DNA from: Lysobacter enzymogenes
GTDB taxonomy: Bacteria > Pseudomonadota > Gammaproteobacteria > Xanthomonadales > Xanthomonadaceae
Direction: 5' to 3'
DNA: 64,000 nucleotides
NCBI RefSeq assembly: GCF_900106525.1
Contig: NZ_FNOG01000006.1
Span: 62,001 to 126,000 of the forward strand
In this document: in pieces, positions 1 through 12,166 of the stretch
Position numbering within the stretch: position 1 is the stretch's first letter
Layout: the number at the start of each line of letters is the position of its first letter
The notes under the pieces: model-generated
Told to the model about the DNA's origin: nothing
Databases searched by the model: none
Seen by the model: only the letters and a program-made list of their open reading frames with translations
Position numbers and translations under genes: made by a program

Positions 1-2948
<2,948 letters not shown>

Positions 2949-3607
2949 GGGCGCAGCGGGCTCCGGAGACGTCGACAGGCGAGGCCGCCCGACGGCGACC
3001 GGGTCGCGGTGCGACAGTCCGGTGGCAACGTCGCGACGGGCGACTCGTGAACGGGGATCGAGACGGGCGCGAAGACGATCGGTTCGCGACCGGGCTGGGG
3101 CGGCGCGACTGCCGCGGAAACATCGGGCATCCGTTCGCGTTGAAATGAACGTGATCGAATTCCGTTTCCGCGGTCGCCGGCGCCGTTCATCGCGTGCCTG
3201 TGGGCGGCCGCGCCGGCGCAGTCTGGCAACGAATGCAAGGCTTCCGAAGTGAGGGTTGTCATGGCCAGTCAGCTTGGCGCGGGCGCATCCCACGGGCTGA
3301 GAACGCAGATGCGCTCGCGACGATTGCGTGCGCGGTCACGCTTTGCGCATCGGCGTCGCAGCGGCGCTATTGGGTAAGCGCTGTCGCGGCGGCTGCGTGT
3401 GCGCATGCGGCATGATGCGCGCGCTCGATGACGCAGCCGATTGCGCAGCCGTTCGCCATCCGGCGTTTTCGTTCGCGGCGTTTGCCGTTTCGCCGTATAC
3501 GCTTCGCGCTTGCCGCGTGCGTCGGCTACCGCGCGTCGGCGACGAAACGCGCGCTCCTGCGCGCAGCGCGTGCGAGACTGTGACGCCGCTTCCTTGGGTT
3601 CATCGAT
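2949..3607. other. Non-coding stretch upstream of the NRPS gene
   Basis: About 660 bases separate the NRPS start from the DUF4180 gene. Reading frames here have no family resemblance and look like GC-rich chance frames. It must hold the promoters of both divergent genes. No clear sigma-70 promoter, repeat or hairpin with a T-run was seen. Confidence 0.5.
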
Positions 3608-4009
3608 ATGAACAACGTCGCCGACGCATCGGCACCCAATCCGGATTTCACCGTGCTCTCGTTCGGGGCCGAGCGCGTGCTGGTGTGCGCGGAAGCAGGC
3701 GCGCCGATCGCCGACGCGCGCGCGGCGACCGACTTGATCGGCGAAGCCTCGTTCGCCGGCGCGACGGTGTTGGCGTTGCCGGTGTCGCGGCTGGACGCGG
3801 CGTTCTTCCGCCTCGCCAGCGGGCTGGCCGGCGAGATCGCGCAGAAGGCGGTGAACTATCGCTTGCGACTGGCCGTGGTCGGCGATATCCAGGCGTACCT
3901 GCAGCGCAGCCAGCCGTTGCGCGACTGGGTGCGCGAGTGCGGCGAGGGCCGCGCGCTGATGTTCGTCGCCGATCTGGACGAACTGGCGCGCGCGCTCGAA
4001 CGCGGCTGA
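3608..4009 (+). CDS. DUF4180 domain protein
   Basis: A 133-residue soluble protein. The central segment LIGEASFAGATVLALPVSRLD and the stretch around GLAGEIAQKAVNYRLRLAVVGDI (about residues 75-97) resemble DUF4180, a small family of unknown biochemical role found alone or near regulators. There is no signal peptide or membrane segment. It is transcribed away from the NRPS gene and its 3' end faces the PEP-mutase-like gene. The ATG at 3608 is the first plausible start. Function is not assigned. Confidence 0.75.
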   Translation: MNNVADASAPNPDFTVLSFGAERVLVCAEAGAPIADARAATDLIGEASFAGATVLALPVSRLDAAFFRLASGLAGEIAQKAVNYRLRLAVVGDIQAYLQRSQPLRDWVRECGEGRALMFVADLDELARALERG

Positions 4010-4067
4010 GCGGCGCGCCCGCTCGGCGCGCTAACGATCAGCGCGCGGTCAGTCAACGCACGAAGAG

Positions 4068-4880
4068 TCAGCGCGGTTCGAACAAGGCGTTGAGTTCGCC
4101 GTAGCCCATCGCCGCGGCGGCCAGCGGCTTGCTGTCGCCGTCGTGCAGGAAACCGGCGGCGAGCCGTTGGGTCAGCGCGTGCACGGATTGGGCGAGGTCG
4201 GAACCGGCGCTGAGCCGGCGCACACCCCAGTCGCGCAGTTGCGCCGCCGGCGGCAGCGCGGCGCGGGCGAGCAGGTTCAGCGGCAGGCCGCAATCGGCGG
4301 CGATCGCGCGCACCTGGGTTTCGTCGGTCAGCCCGGGCACGAACAAGCCATCGGCGCCGGCCTCGCGGTAACGCGCGGCGCGCGCCAGGGTTTCCTCGAC
4401 GCGGCGCGCGTCCGGCGCCAACCCGCGCAGATAGACGTCGGTGCGCGCGTTGACGAACAACGCCACGCCCAGCCGCGCGGCCGCGCGCTTGATCCGTTCG
4501 ATCTTGGCGCACAGCGCGTCGGGCGCGCCGCCACCGTCTTCGAGGTTGATGCCGACCGCGCCGACCTCGATCACTCCGGCGACGTGGTCGGCGACGGTGT
4601 CGGGATCGTCGGAATAGCCGCCTTCCATGTCCACGCTCAGCGGCACCCGCACCGCGCGGGCGATGTCGGCGACGGTGGCGATCAGGCGCGGCACCGGCAG
4701 GTGGTCGCCGTCGGCGAAGCCGTGCGCCCAGGCCACGCCGGCGCTGGTGGTGGCCACGGCGGCGGCGCCCAGGCTCTCGATCAGGCGCGCGCTGCCGGCG
4801 TCCCAGGCGTTGGCGAGCAGCAACAGGCCGTCGGCGTGCAGATGGCGGAATCGTTCGGCGCGTTGGTCTTGCGCGGTCAT
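4068..4880 (-). CDS. Isocitrate lyase/PEP mutase family enzyme
   Basis: A 270-residue TIM-barrel enzyme of the isocitrate lyase/phosphoenolpyruvate mutase superfamily, whose members make or break C-C or P-C bonds in alpha-keto acids. Visible motifs: LLLANAWDAGSARLIE near the N-terminus, metal-binding VDMEGGYSDD, the acidic GINLEDG, and FVNARTDVYL. The Cys-containing catalytic loop of true isocitrate lyases is not evident, so a PEP-mutase or oxaloacetate-decarboxylase-like reaction is more likely (inference). I chose the ATG at 4880, where family similarity begins; an in-frame ATG at 4913 is the alternative. Neither has an obvious Shine-Dalgarno. The substrate is unknown. Confidence 0.85.
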   Translation of the reverse strand: MTAQDQRAERFRHLHADGLLLLANAWDAGSARLIESLGAAAVATTSAGVAWAHGFADGDHLPVPRLIATVADIARAVRVPLSVDMEGGYSDDPDTVADHVAGVIEVGAVGINLEDGGGAPDALCAKIERIKRAAARLGVALFVNARTDVYLRGLAPDARRVEETLARAARYREAGADGLFVPGLTDETQVRAIAADCGLPLNLLARAALPPAAQLRDWGVRRLSAGSDLAQSVHALTQRLAAGFLHDGDSKPLAAAAMGYGELNALFEPR

Positions 4881-5308
4881 GGGGCGGCTCGCGGCGGAGG
4901 GGAGGCCCAGCATCGCATGCGCGCCGGGGCGCGACCGGCCGCTTTCGGACGGATACACCCTCGGGCCGCGATCCCCTAGGGAGGCGGCGTCCAGCGCGCG
5001 CGCCGCCGCGGTTTTTTCCCGGTTTGCGCGGGCGATTGCGTTCAATCGCGCGGCGCTGAGATACCATTGCCGCGCGCTCGCACTAGCAACTCAGCCTAGG
5101 GATTGCCAAGTTGTGACCCAGTTCATCGGTTGCGGGCGGCATGGCAGCCGGCGTGCGCCTTTTCGGCGCGGCCAGATGCAGGACTCGGTGCGGACGCGGT
5201 GCGGCTCAGGGCGTCGGCGGTGAGCCAATAAATATCAATGCCTTGCGCGGCCCCCTGGGCGCCGCGTAGCCTCGTTGGCGTGGGCTTCAAGGCAGTTCTG
5301 GGGACGGT
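4881..5308. other. Intergenic region between PEP-mutase-like gene and gacA-like gene
   Basis: A 428-base divergent spacer. An AT-richer patch (AATAAATATCAAT, about 5226-5238) stands out in the GC-rich background, about 75 bases before the regulator start, and could contain its promoter. A GGGGA Shine-Dalgarno-like run sits just upstream of the ATG at 5309. No repeat family member is present. Confidence 0.4.
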
Positions 5309-5995
5309 ATGACCATCCGTGTATTCATCGTGGACGACCATGCGCTGGTGCGTACGGGCATGCGCATGATCCTCTCGGCGGAGACGGATATCGAAGTGCT
5401 GGCCGATGTGGAGAGCGGCGAGGAAGCCTTGCCGCTGATCCGCAAGCTCAAGCCCGACGTGGTGCTGTGCGACCTGCACCTGCCCGGCGTGAGCGGGCTG
5501 GAAGTCACCGAGCGCATCGTCAAGGGCGACCACGGCACCCGCGTGATCATCGTCTCCGTGCTCGAAGACGGGCCGATGCCCAAGCGCCTGCTCGAAGCCG
5601 GCGCCTCGGGTTATGTCGGCAAGGGCGGCGACGCCAGCGAACTGCTGCGCGCGATCCGCGACGTGGCGCGCGGCAAGCGCTATCTGGCCAGCAACATCGC
5701 CCAGCACCTGGCCTTGTCCACGCTCGACGGCGGCGCCTCGCCGTTCGACGAGCTCTCGCCGCGCGAGCTGGAGATCGCCTTGCTGCTGGTGCAGGGCTTC
5801 CGCCAGGAAGAGATCGCCTTGCTGCTGGTGCAGGGCTTCCGCCAGGAAGAGATCGCCAAGCGTTTGAGCCTGAGCGCGAAGACCGTCAACACCCACAAGA
5901 CCCGGTTGTTCGAGAAGCTGACGATCACCGACACCATCGCCCTGGCGCGGTTGGCGGCGCAGTACGGGTTGGCCGATCCGGCGCATTCGTTGTAA
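5309..5995 (+). CDS. gacA: GacA/UvrY-type LuxR-family response regulator with duplicated HTH segment
   Basis: A 228-residue two-component regulator. The receiver domain (about 1-120) has the acidic pair in VDDH, the phospho-acceptor Asp in LCDLHLPG and a Lys in YVGKGG. The segment KRYLASNIAQHLALS after it is characteristic of GacA/UvrY, which in relatives answers the GacS/BarA kinase and drives small CsrA-binding RNAs. The C-terminal LuxR HTH ends with SAKTVNTHKTRLFEKL. Unusually, the 13-residue stretch EIALLLVQGFRQE occurs twice in a row inside the HTH, making the protein about 13 residues longer than family norms. No cognate kinase gene lies nearby. Family assignment is firm; whether it binds DNA is uncertain. 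Confidence 0.88.
   Translation: MTIRVFIVDDHALVRTGMRMILSAETDIEVLADVESGEEALPLIRKLKPDVVLCDLHLPGVSGLEVTERIVKGDHGTRVIIVSVLEDGPMPKRLLEAGASGYVGKGGDASELLRAIRDVARGKRYLASNIAQHLALSTLDGGASPFDELSPRELEIALLLVQGFRQEEIALLLVQGFRQEEIAKRLSLSAKTVNTHKTRLFEKLTITDTIALARLAAQYGLADPAHSL
5771..5848 (+). repeat. Perfect 39-bp in-frame tandem duplication inside the gacA-like HTH
   Basis: Copies at 5771-5809 and 5810-5848 are identical at every base, and a third partial start (GAGATCGCC) follows at 5849. The repeat encodes helix 1 and the turn into helix 2 of the LuxR HTH. Perfect identity suggests a very recent slippage event or an assembly artefact. Confidence 0.95.
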
Positions 5996-6136
5996 GGCGG
6001 GCGGGTAGGCGATCCGACGTATTCGTCTGGAGCCGGGCGCGCAGAGCGCCGGCGGGTAGTGAAGCCGGCGCTCGGTGGCGGGCTCGCACGGGCGGATATG
6101 CGCAGCCGCGGCCATCGCAGGTCAAGCGGGTAAATC

Positions 6137-6229
6137 AAAATGGATTCCGGCTTTCGCCGGAATGACGGAATGGGGAAGCGCACGAGCGACCTTCCTGCCG
6201 TCATTCCGGCGAAAGCCGGAATCCATTTT
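6137..6229. repeat. Type-1 dispersed palindromic repeat, inverted pair
   Basis: Copy one (6137-6168) reads AAAATGGATTCCGGC, TTTC, GCCGGAATGACGG; copy two (6198-6229) is its reverse complement. Each copy folds on ATTCCGGC/GCCGGAAT and the pair can form a larger hairpin. The same element recurs at 32368-32476 and 58568-58855. It resembles Neisseria dRS3-like short repeats in layout. It is non-coding. Confidence 0.9.
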
Positions 6230-6348
6230 GCTGTCGCGCGTGCTCGTACTCGCGCCTGCATGCTCGCGCACTGTTGCAGGCGCTACCGCACGGACTTTCG
6301 CGCGCGGCGCTTTCGCTGCGGGCTCATCTACACCGCCAGGCATAAAAA

Positions 6349-6372
6349 AACCGGCCGCGTGAGCGGCCGGTT
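6349..6372 (-). terminator. Rho-independent terminator of rne, possibly bidirectional
   Basis: Perfect stem AACCGGCCGC / GCGGCCGGTT with loop GTGA. On the minus strand it is followed by a run of T (complement of the A-run at 6344-6350), about 50 bases after the rne stop. On the plus strand TTTTCGTTTT follows, so it may also stop readthrough from the gacA-like gene. Confidence 0.85.
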
Positions 6373-6421
6373 TTCGTTTTCGCGGCGAGGGCAGGGCGGC
6401 CGCGTCGCAGCCGCCCCGCGA

Positions 6422-9400
6422 TCAGGCGCGGTGCTCGTGCGAGCCGTCGCCGTTGTCGCCGTCGGCGGGCTTGCTCTCGCCGTCGGCCGCCGCTTCGGCG
6501 TTGTCGGCCACCGGCGCCGGCGCGACCGGATGCGGCAGGCCGTCGAACAGGCCGGCGGTGCTCGGCAGCAAGGGCGAGGCGGGCTCATCGGCGGCGGGCT
6601 CGGCGTCGACGGCCGCTTCGGCGACCGGCGCGGCCGGCGCTTCGGGCGGCGCGGCGAAGCTGAAGCCCGGCACGGCCTGGGCGGCTTCGCGCGCCGGCGA
6701 GGCCGCGGCCTGCGCCGCGGCTTCGGCCTGGGCCAGTTCGGCTTCGCTCGGCTGCACGGTTTCGGCGACCGCCACGACCGGCTCGACGACCGGCTCCGGC
6801 GTTGCCACGACCGCGGTTTCGACCGGGGTCGCTTCGACGGTCACGGCCGGCTCGACCGGCGCGGCAGCGACGACCGCAGGTGCGGCTTCGGCCTGCGGCT
6901 GAGCCTGGATCGCACTCTCAGCGGCGACCTGGGCCGGAGCGGCCTCGGCGGCCGGTTCGGCCTGGGCCGGGGCCTCGGCGCGGCTGTCGGTGTAGCTCGA
7001 CGGCTCGACCGGGGCCGGGGCGACCGCGACCGGCTCGGCGGCGGCAGCGACTTCGACCGCAGCGGCCGCAGGCGCTTCGGCCTCGACCGCAGCGACGGTT
7101 TCGGCCTTCGGGGCCTCGGCCTTCGGCGCGAACGCGCTTTCGCCGGAATCGGCCGGAGCGTCGGTCTTGGCGACAGCGTGGCGGTCCGCTTCGGCCTGGA
7201 CCGGCGCGACGGCAGCGTAGGACGCGCGTTCGCTGACGACCGGCGCGGCCGCATCGCGGTTTGCGGCTTCGGCCTGGGCCGAATCGGCCGGAGCGTCGGC
7301 CTGGACGTTGGCGGCGTCCTCACGACGGACCGGCGCAGCGGCTACCGCGGCAGCCGCGACGGCGGCCGGTGCGGCAGCAGCGGCGGCGCTGCGCGCCGGT
7401 GCAGGCGCGGCGACGTCGTCGAAGTCGAACTCCGGCTGCGAACGGTGCGCGGCGGCCGGGGCCTGGCCCGGTTCGGCGCCGGCATCGTCCTCGTCGTCGA
7501 AACCGCCGTCGGCGTCGAGCGCGCCGTCGGCGCCGCCCTCGGCACCGGCGTTCTCGCCGTTGCCGCGACGGCGGCGACGGCCACCGCGACGGCCGCGGCG
7601 GCGGCGGCCGCCGCTTTCGCCGGCATCGCCGGCGGCATCGGTCGGGGCGTCGTTGTTCGCGATCTCGCCAGCGGTGGTGCCGGCAGCGGTGGCGTCGGCG
7701 ACGACAGCCGCTTCGACGGCTTCGTTCTTCAGCGGGGTCTCGGCAGCCGGCGCGGTGCCGGTGGCGACGACCGCAGCGACCGGCGCGACGACCGCGGCGG
7801 CGGCGACGGCCTCAGCGGCGGCGTCCTGGCGCGGCGGACGCGGCTCGCGCGGCGGACGCGGCGCATTGCCGTTCTGGGCCGGGTTGCCGTTGTGCGCATT
7901 GGCGTTGCCGGCCTGCGGCGCGGCCGCGTCCTGCTGCGGCTTGGCCGGCGGGTTCTGCGCCTGCTTGGGCTGCTGCGGCTGCTGTTGCTTGGGCGCCTGC
8001 GGGTTCTGCGGCTGGCCCTGCTTAGGCTGCTTCTGCTGGCCCGGCTGCTGCGCCTGGGCGCCGCCGGCCTGGGCCTGGCCCTGTTGCTGCGGCTGCTTTT
8101 CGCGACGCGGCTGCGCGTCCTGCTGGCGCGGCTCGTCGCGGCGGCCGTCGCGGCCGCCCTTGCCGTTGTTGCGGTTCTCGTTGCGACGCTGGCCGTTGCC
8201 GCGCTCGCCGCGCGACTCGTTGCGGCCGCCGTTGCCGCGGCTGCCGTCCTGGTTGCGCGAAGCCGGTTCCGGCGCGGCCGTAGCCGGCTGCGGAGTGCCG
8301 CGGAAGATGCGCAGGATGCGCTCGACCAGGCCGACCGAGTGGGTCGGCGCGGCCACCGGCGCGGGCGCCGGAGCCGGGACGGGCGCCGGCGCGGCGGCGG
8401 CCGGCGCTTCGCGCGGCTCGCGCAGCGGCGCGGGCTGGGCCGGGCGCACGTTGGTGACGGCCGGCGCTTCGGGAATGTTGAGGTGGGCCTTGGTCAGCGC
8501 GTGGACCGGCAGCTTGCGCTGGGTGCCGCGCTGGTAGCTGGGCTTGGCGGTTTCCTCGCCGACTTCGTTCTCGCGCACGCGCGTGACTTCGTAGTGCGGG
8601 GTTTCCAGGTGCTCGTCGGCGACGATGACGATCGGCGCGTCGTGGCGCGCTTCGATCTCCATCAGCGCGCGGCGCTTCTCGTTGAGCAGGAAGTTGGCGA
8701 TCTCGGTCGGCGCCTGCACCAGCACCTGGCCGGTGTTTTCCTTCATCGCGTGCTCTTCGGCCACGCGCAGGATCGACAGCGACAGCGACTCGACGCTGCG
8801 CATGCGGCCGTGGCCCTCGCAGCGCGGGCAGACCAGCTGGCTGGACTCGCCCAGCGACGGACGCAGGCGCTGGCGGCTCAACTCGAGCAGGCCGAAGCGC
8901 GAGATGCGGCCGATCTGCACGCGCGCGCGGTCCTGCTTGAGCGCGTGCGACAGGCGGTTCTCGACCTCGCGCTGGTGGCGGTTGGACGACATGTCGATGA
9001 AGTCGATCACCACCAGGCCGCCGAGGTCGCGCAGGCGCATCTGGCGGGCGACTTCTTCGGCCGCTTCCAGGTTGGTGTTGAACGCGGTCTCCTCGATGTC
9101 GCCGCCCTTGGTGGCGCGCGCCGAGTTGACGTCGATCGCGGTCAGCGCCTCGGTCTGGTCGATCACCAGCGCGCCGCCGGAGGGCAGGCGCACGGTGCGC
9201 TCGTAGGCGTTCTCGATCTGCGATTCGATCTGGAAGCGGTTGAACAGCGGGGTGTCGTCGGCGTACTTCTTGAGCTTGCGCAGGTTGTGCGGCATCACCT
9301 GCTCGACGAACTGGCGCGCCTCGGCGTACATCTCGTCGGTGTCGACCAGGATCTCGCCGATGTCCGGGCGCATGTAGTCGCGCAGGGCGCGGATGATCAG

Positions 9401-10033
9401 GCGCGACTCCTGGTAGACCAGGAACGGGGCGGGCTTCTTCAGCGCCTCGTCGGTGATCGCCTTCCACACGCTGACCAGGTAGTCCAGGTCCCACTGCAGT
9501 TCTTCGGCGTCGCGGCCGACGCCGGCGGTGCGGATGATCACGCCCATGTCGTCGGGGATGGTCAGCTTGTCCATCGCCTCCTTGAGCGCGGCGCGGTCGT
9601 CGCCCTCGATCCGGCGCGAGACGCCGCCGGCGCTGGGCGAGTTCGGCATCAGCACCATGTAGCGGCCGGCCAGGGAGATGAAGCTGGTCAGGGCGGCGCC
9701 CTTGTTGCCGCGCTCTTCCTTGTCGACCTGGACCACGATCTCCTGGCCTTCGCGCAGCAGCTCGCGCAGGCCGGCCTTGTGGTGGTCCACGCCGGGCTGG
9801 AAGTAGTCGCGGGAGATTTCCTTCAGCGGCAGGAAGCCGTGGCGGTCGGCGCCGTAATCGATGAAGGCGGCTTCGAGCGAGGGTTCGAGCCGAGTGATGC
9901 GGCCCTTGTAGATGTTGGACTTCTTCTGTTCCTTCGACGGCTGTTCGATGTCGATGTCGTACAGGTTCTGGCCGTCGACGATGGCCACGCGCAGTTCTTC
10001 CGCCTGCGTCGCGTTGATCAGCATGCGCTTCAT
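6422..10033 (-). CDS. rne: Ribonuclease E
   Basis: Essential endoribonuclease for mRNA decay and rRNA/tRNA processing and scaffold of the degradosome; 1203 residues. The N-terminal half is the catalytic domain: RNase H-like start [22 protein letters not shown]1 RNA-binding domain (about 36-125), DNase I-like part with catalytic Asp residues in AIDVNS and VVIDFIDM, and the Zn-link CPRCEGHG. The C-terminal part (about 530-1203) is low complexity: a Gln/Pro-rich tract, a basic [14 protein letters not shown] tract and long Ala/Pro/Glu stretches. It is divergent from rluC as in E. coli. The ATG at 10033 begins at the conserved [10 protein letters not shown]; the upstream in-frame ATG at 10072 adds residues unlike the family. 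Confidence 0.97.
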   Translation of the reverse strand: MKRMLINATQAEELRVAIVDGQNLYDIDIEQPSKEQKKSNIYKGRITRLEPSLEAAFIDYGADRHGFLPLKEISRDYFQPGVDHHKAGLRELLREGQEIVVQVDKEERGNKGAALTSFISLAGRYMVLMPNSPSAGGVSRRIEGDDRAALKEAMDKLTIPDDMGVIIRTAGVGRDAEELQWDLDYLVSVWKAITDEALKKPAPFLVYQESRLIIRALRDYMRPDIGEILVDTDEMYAEARQFVEQVMPHNLRKLKKYADDTPLFNRFQIESQIENAYERTVRLPSGGALVIDQTEALTAIDVNSARATKGGDIEETAFNTNLEAAEEVARQMRLRDLGGLVVIDFIDMSSNRHQREVENRLSHALKQDRARVQIGRISRFGLLELSRQRLRPSLGESSQLVCPRCEGHGRMRSVESLSLSILRVAEEHAMKENTGQVLVQAPTEIANFLLNEKRRALMEIEARHDAPIVIVADEHLETPHYEVTRVRENEVGEETAKPSYQRGTQRKLPVHALTKAHLNIPEAPAVTNVRPAQPAPLREPREAPAAAAPAPVPAPAPAPVAAPTHSVGLVERILRIFRGTPQPATAAPEPASRNQDGSRGNGGRNESRGERGNGQRRNENRNNGKGGRDGRRDEPRQQDAQPRREKQPQQQGQAQAGGAQAQQPGQQKQPKQGQPQNPQAPKQQQPQQPKQAQNPPAKPQQDAAAPQAGNANAHNGNPAQNGNAPRPPREPRPPRQDAAAEAVAAAAVVAPVAAVVATGTAPAAETPLKNEAVEAAVVADATAAGTTAGEIANNDAPTDAAGDAGESGGRRRRGRRGGRRRRRGNGENAGAEGGADGALDADGGFDDEDDAGAEPGQAPAAAHRSQPEFDFDDVAAPAPARSAAAAAAPAAVAAAAVAAAPVRREDAANVQADAPADSAQAEAANRDAAAPVVSERASYAAVAPVQAEADRHAVAKTDAPADSGESAFAPKAEAPKAETVAAVEAEAPAAAAVEVAAAAEPVAVAPAPVEPSSYTDSRAEAPAQAEPAAEAAPAQVAAESAIQAQPQAEAAPAVVAAAPVEPAVTVEATPVETAVVATPEPVVEPVVAVAETVQPSEAELAQAEAAAQAAASPAREAAQAVPGFSFAAPPEAPAAPVAEAAVDAEPAADEPASPLLPSTAGLFDGLPHPVAPAPVADNAEAAADGESKPADGDNGDGSHEHRA

Positions 10034-10537
10034 TGTTGCGTTCCTCGCGCGCTCTACCGCGCGGAACGCCATGGCGTTTCGCTATCTGGGAACTGAGTCC
10101 GCGCCGTCGCGTTCGGCGCCCGCGGGGTGCGGGCCGCCCGCCGCGCCGGCGAGGCCTCCACTACCAGCGCTACATCACCACGGCACGCCGCGGGAGCGCT
10201 TAATACCTTTCACGTACTTTCGGGCCGGCGGCGCGAACGCCGCACGGGACGGGCGGCGGCTGCTTCGAGTGTCTGCTCGTTCGTGTTCGAGGACGGACTC
10301 TGGCGCCGCACGGGTGTTCATCGCGACGGTGTCATCCGTCGGGCGAGGGCGGGTTCCGCCGGTCCGTCGCTGCTAACATGGCTGCCCCGTGGGCAGTGGT
10401 TAGACGCGGACCGGAATCGCGGGAGGGGCTTTCGGCCCCGTACCGGGTTGCCCGCCGCGAGGCGGACGACCGGGTGCAACTCCCAGCGAAATCAAAACCT
10501 TATCTCGCGTCGCGAGTGTAACAGATAACGCTTCGGG
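10034..10537. promoter_or_regulatory. Divergent rne/rluC spacer with potential structured RNA
   Basis: About 500 bases with no gene. Between 10382 and 10484 several stems nest: CTGCC/GGCAG (10382-10396), an outer GGGAG/CTCCC (10421-10425 with 10480-10484), GGGGC/GCCCC with loop TTTCG (10425-10439), and CCGCC-GCGA-GGCGG (10452-10465). On the minus strand this would be the far 5' part of the rne leader; in E. coli the rne leader binds RNase E for autoregulation, so a similar role is possible but inferred. A GATAAC box (10524-10529) lies just before rluC. Confidence 0.45.
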
Positions 10538-11497
10538 ATGACCCAATCAGCAAACTCCGGCAATGCCGGCGCCCGTACCGTGCGCGTGCCCGACGATCGC
10601 GACGGCCAGCGCCTGGACAACTTCCTGCTCGGCCAACTCAAAGGTGCGCCCAGGTCCTTGATCTACAAGCTGGTCCGCTCCGGTCAGGTGCGCGTGAACG
10701 GGGGCCGGGCCAAGGCCGAGCGCAAGCTCGAGGCCGGCGACGAGGTACGCATCCCGCCGGTTCGTCTCACTGAGCCCGGCGACAAGCCGACGCCGCCGAA
10801 GGGCTTTCTCGACGCGATGGAGCGCTCCATCGTGTTCGAGGACGCGCGCCTGCTGGCCCTGAACAAGCCCTCCGGCGTGGCCAGCCACGGCGGCAGCGGG
10901 ATCAGCTTCGGCGCGATCGAGACCCTGCGCGCGCTGCGCCCGAACCAGACCCTGGAGCTGGTCCACCGGCTCGACCGCGACACCTCCGGGCTGCTGATCG
11001 TGGCCAAGAAGCGCTCGGCCCTGACCGAGATGCAGGCCCTGATGCGCGAGGAGGGCGGCATCGCCAAGCGTTATCTGGCGCTGCTGACCGGGCGCATGCC
11101 CGACGGGACCATGAGCGTCGACGCGCCGCTGCACATCGGTCTGCGCCAGGGCGGCGAGCGCCACGTCCAGGTGCACCGCGACGGCAAGGCGTCGCTGAGC
11201 CACTTCAAGGTGCTGGAGCGCCGCGGCGGGCAGTCGTATTGCGAGGTGCGGATCGAAACCGGCCGCACCCACCAGATCCGCGTGCATTCCCAGCACATCG
11301 GCCACCCGGTCGCCGGCGACGACAAATACGGCGAGCCGGAAGCGAACAAGCGCCTGCGCGACCAAGCCGGCCTGCGCCGGCTGTTCCTGCACGCCTCGAC
11401 CCTGGAGTTCGCGCTCGACGGCGGGCGCGAGCCGTATTTGCTCAACGCGCCGCTGGCGCCGGAGTTGGTCGAGGTGTTGGACCGGTTAGCAGGCTGA
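10538..11497 (+). CDS. rluC: 23S rRNA pseudouridine synthase RluC
   Basis: Converts specific uridines of 23S rRNA to pseudouridine (955/2504/2580 in E. coli). Of 319 residues, the N-terminal S4-like RNA-binding domain (about 19-80) contains GQRLDNFLLGQL and SGQVRVNG. The RluA-family catalytic domain has VHRLDRDTSGLL with the catalytic Asp, and ETGRTHQIRVH. Length and divergent pairing with rne match the enterobacterial arrangement. The ATG at 10538 has no strong Shine-Dalgarno. Confidence 0.95.
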   Translation: MTQSANSGNAGARTVRVPDDRDGQRLDNFLLGQLKGAPRSLIYKLVRSGQVRVNGGRAKAERKLEAGDEVRIPPVRLTEPGDKPTPPKGFLDAMERSIVFEDARLLALNKPSGVASHGGSGISFGAIETLRALRPNQTLELVHRLDRDTSGLLIVAKKRSALTEMQALMREEGGIAKRYLALLTGRMPDGTMSVDAPLHIGLRQGGERHVQVHRDGKASLSHFKVLERRGGQSYCEVRIETGRTHQIRVHSQHIGHPVAGDDKYGEPEANKRLRDQAGLRRLFLHASTLEFALDGGREPYLLNAPLAPELVEVLDRLAG

Positions 11498-11541
11498 GCG
11501 GCGCGGCGAGCGCGCCGCCGGGCCCCGGGCGGGCCTGGCGG

Positions 11542-12135
11542 TCAGGGTGTCGTGGCGAACGAACCGATCTCGACGCTGGCTGCGACAAAGTTCCCGCTCA
11601 GAATCACCTGGCGACGCTTGTGCGCGTAGCGGTCTTCGTTTTCGAACCAGTTCAAGAGGGTGGCGCTGTCGTCGAAGTCCACGATGCGGCCGTTCTTGAT
11701 GATCACGCAGATCCGGTTTCCCGAGACAGTGTCCGTCTCCAGGCAGACGAAGCGGGAGACGCTATCGTCGTGGATGTAGACCTGCAACAGCTGCGCTTTG
11801 CGCAGCGCGTCGCGCGGGCCGGCCAGTTCGAACGCGCGCAGATGCGCATCCACCCGGGTTTCCTCGGGCCGCACGTCGATGCCGTAATCGCCGGTCTCGA
11901 AGGCGAACCGGCATTCTTCCCACAGCAATGCCTCGATCTTCAGCAGATCGTCGTGGCCGAGCGCTAGCGTTTCGCGCAGCGTCTGCGTCATCCGCTCGGT
12001 CACGGCGGGTGCGCCGCGGTCGGCGGGGATCGCGGTGAATGCGACGGTTTGGCCGACCATCGGCAGCAACAGCTCGAAATGGCCGCAGCCCTCGTCGCAC
12101 CACCGGATCAGCGTGGCGAGTTCGTCTTGGTGCAT
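11542..12135 (-). CDS. Hypothetical protein
   Basis: A 197-residue protein that I do not recognise. It is soluble, with no signal peptide or membrane helix. The N-terminus MHQDELATLIRWCDEGCG contains two Cys. The C-terminal half (KAQLLQVYIHDDSVSRFVCLETDTV, about residues 113-137, then ICVIIKNGRIVDFDD) looks like alternating beta strands. Codon use matches its neighbours and the frame is intact. It lies 3' of rluC in convergent orientation and 30 bases downstream of the TonB-C lipoprotein gene on the same strand, so it may belong to that operon. Confidence 0.6.
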   Translation of the reverse strand: MHQDELATLIRWCDEGCGHFELLLPMVGQTVAFTAIPADRGAPAVTERMTQTLRETLALGHDDLLKIEALLWEECRFAFETGDYGIDVRPEETRVDAHLRAFELAGPRDALRKAQLLQVYIHDDSVSRFVCLETDTVSGNRICVIIKNGRIVDFDDSATLLNWFENEDRYAHKRRQVILSGNFVAASVEIGSFATTP

Positions 12136-12166
12136 CTGGATATCCCCGGCGCCGGGCGGTTCGGCG

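Larger units (their letters stand above)
5996..6421. other. Intergenic region with type-1 palindrome pair and rne terminator
   Basis: This 426-base gap lies between the 3' ends of the gacA-like gene and rne, which converge. It holds two inverted copies of a dispersed palindromic repeat and the rne terminator hairpin, both listed separately. No gene was recognised; frames crossing it translate the repeat. Confidence 0.7.

Noticed and set aside
6140-10096. A 1318-codon open frame on the plus strand opposite rne
   Set aside because: It is the GC-rich mirror of the rne reading frame: composition is Arg/Gly/Leu repetitive and no family is recognisable. rne on the minus strand has all catalytic motifs.
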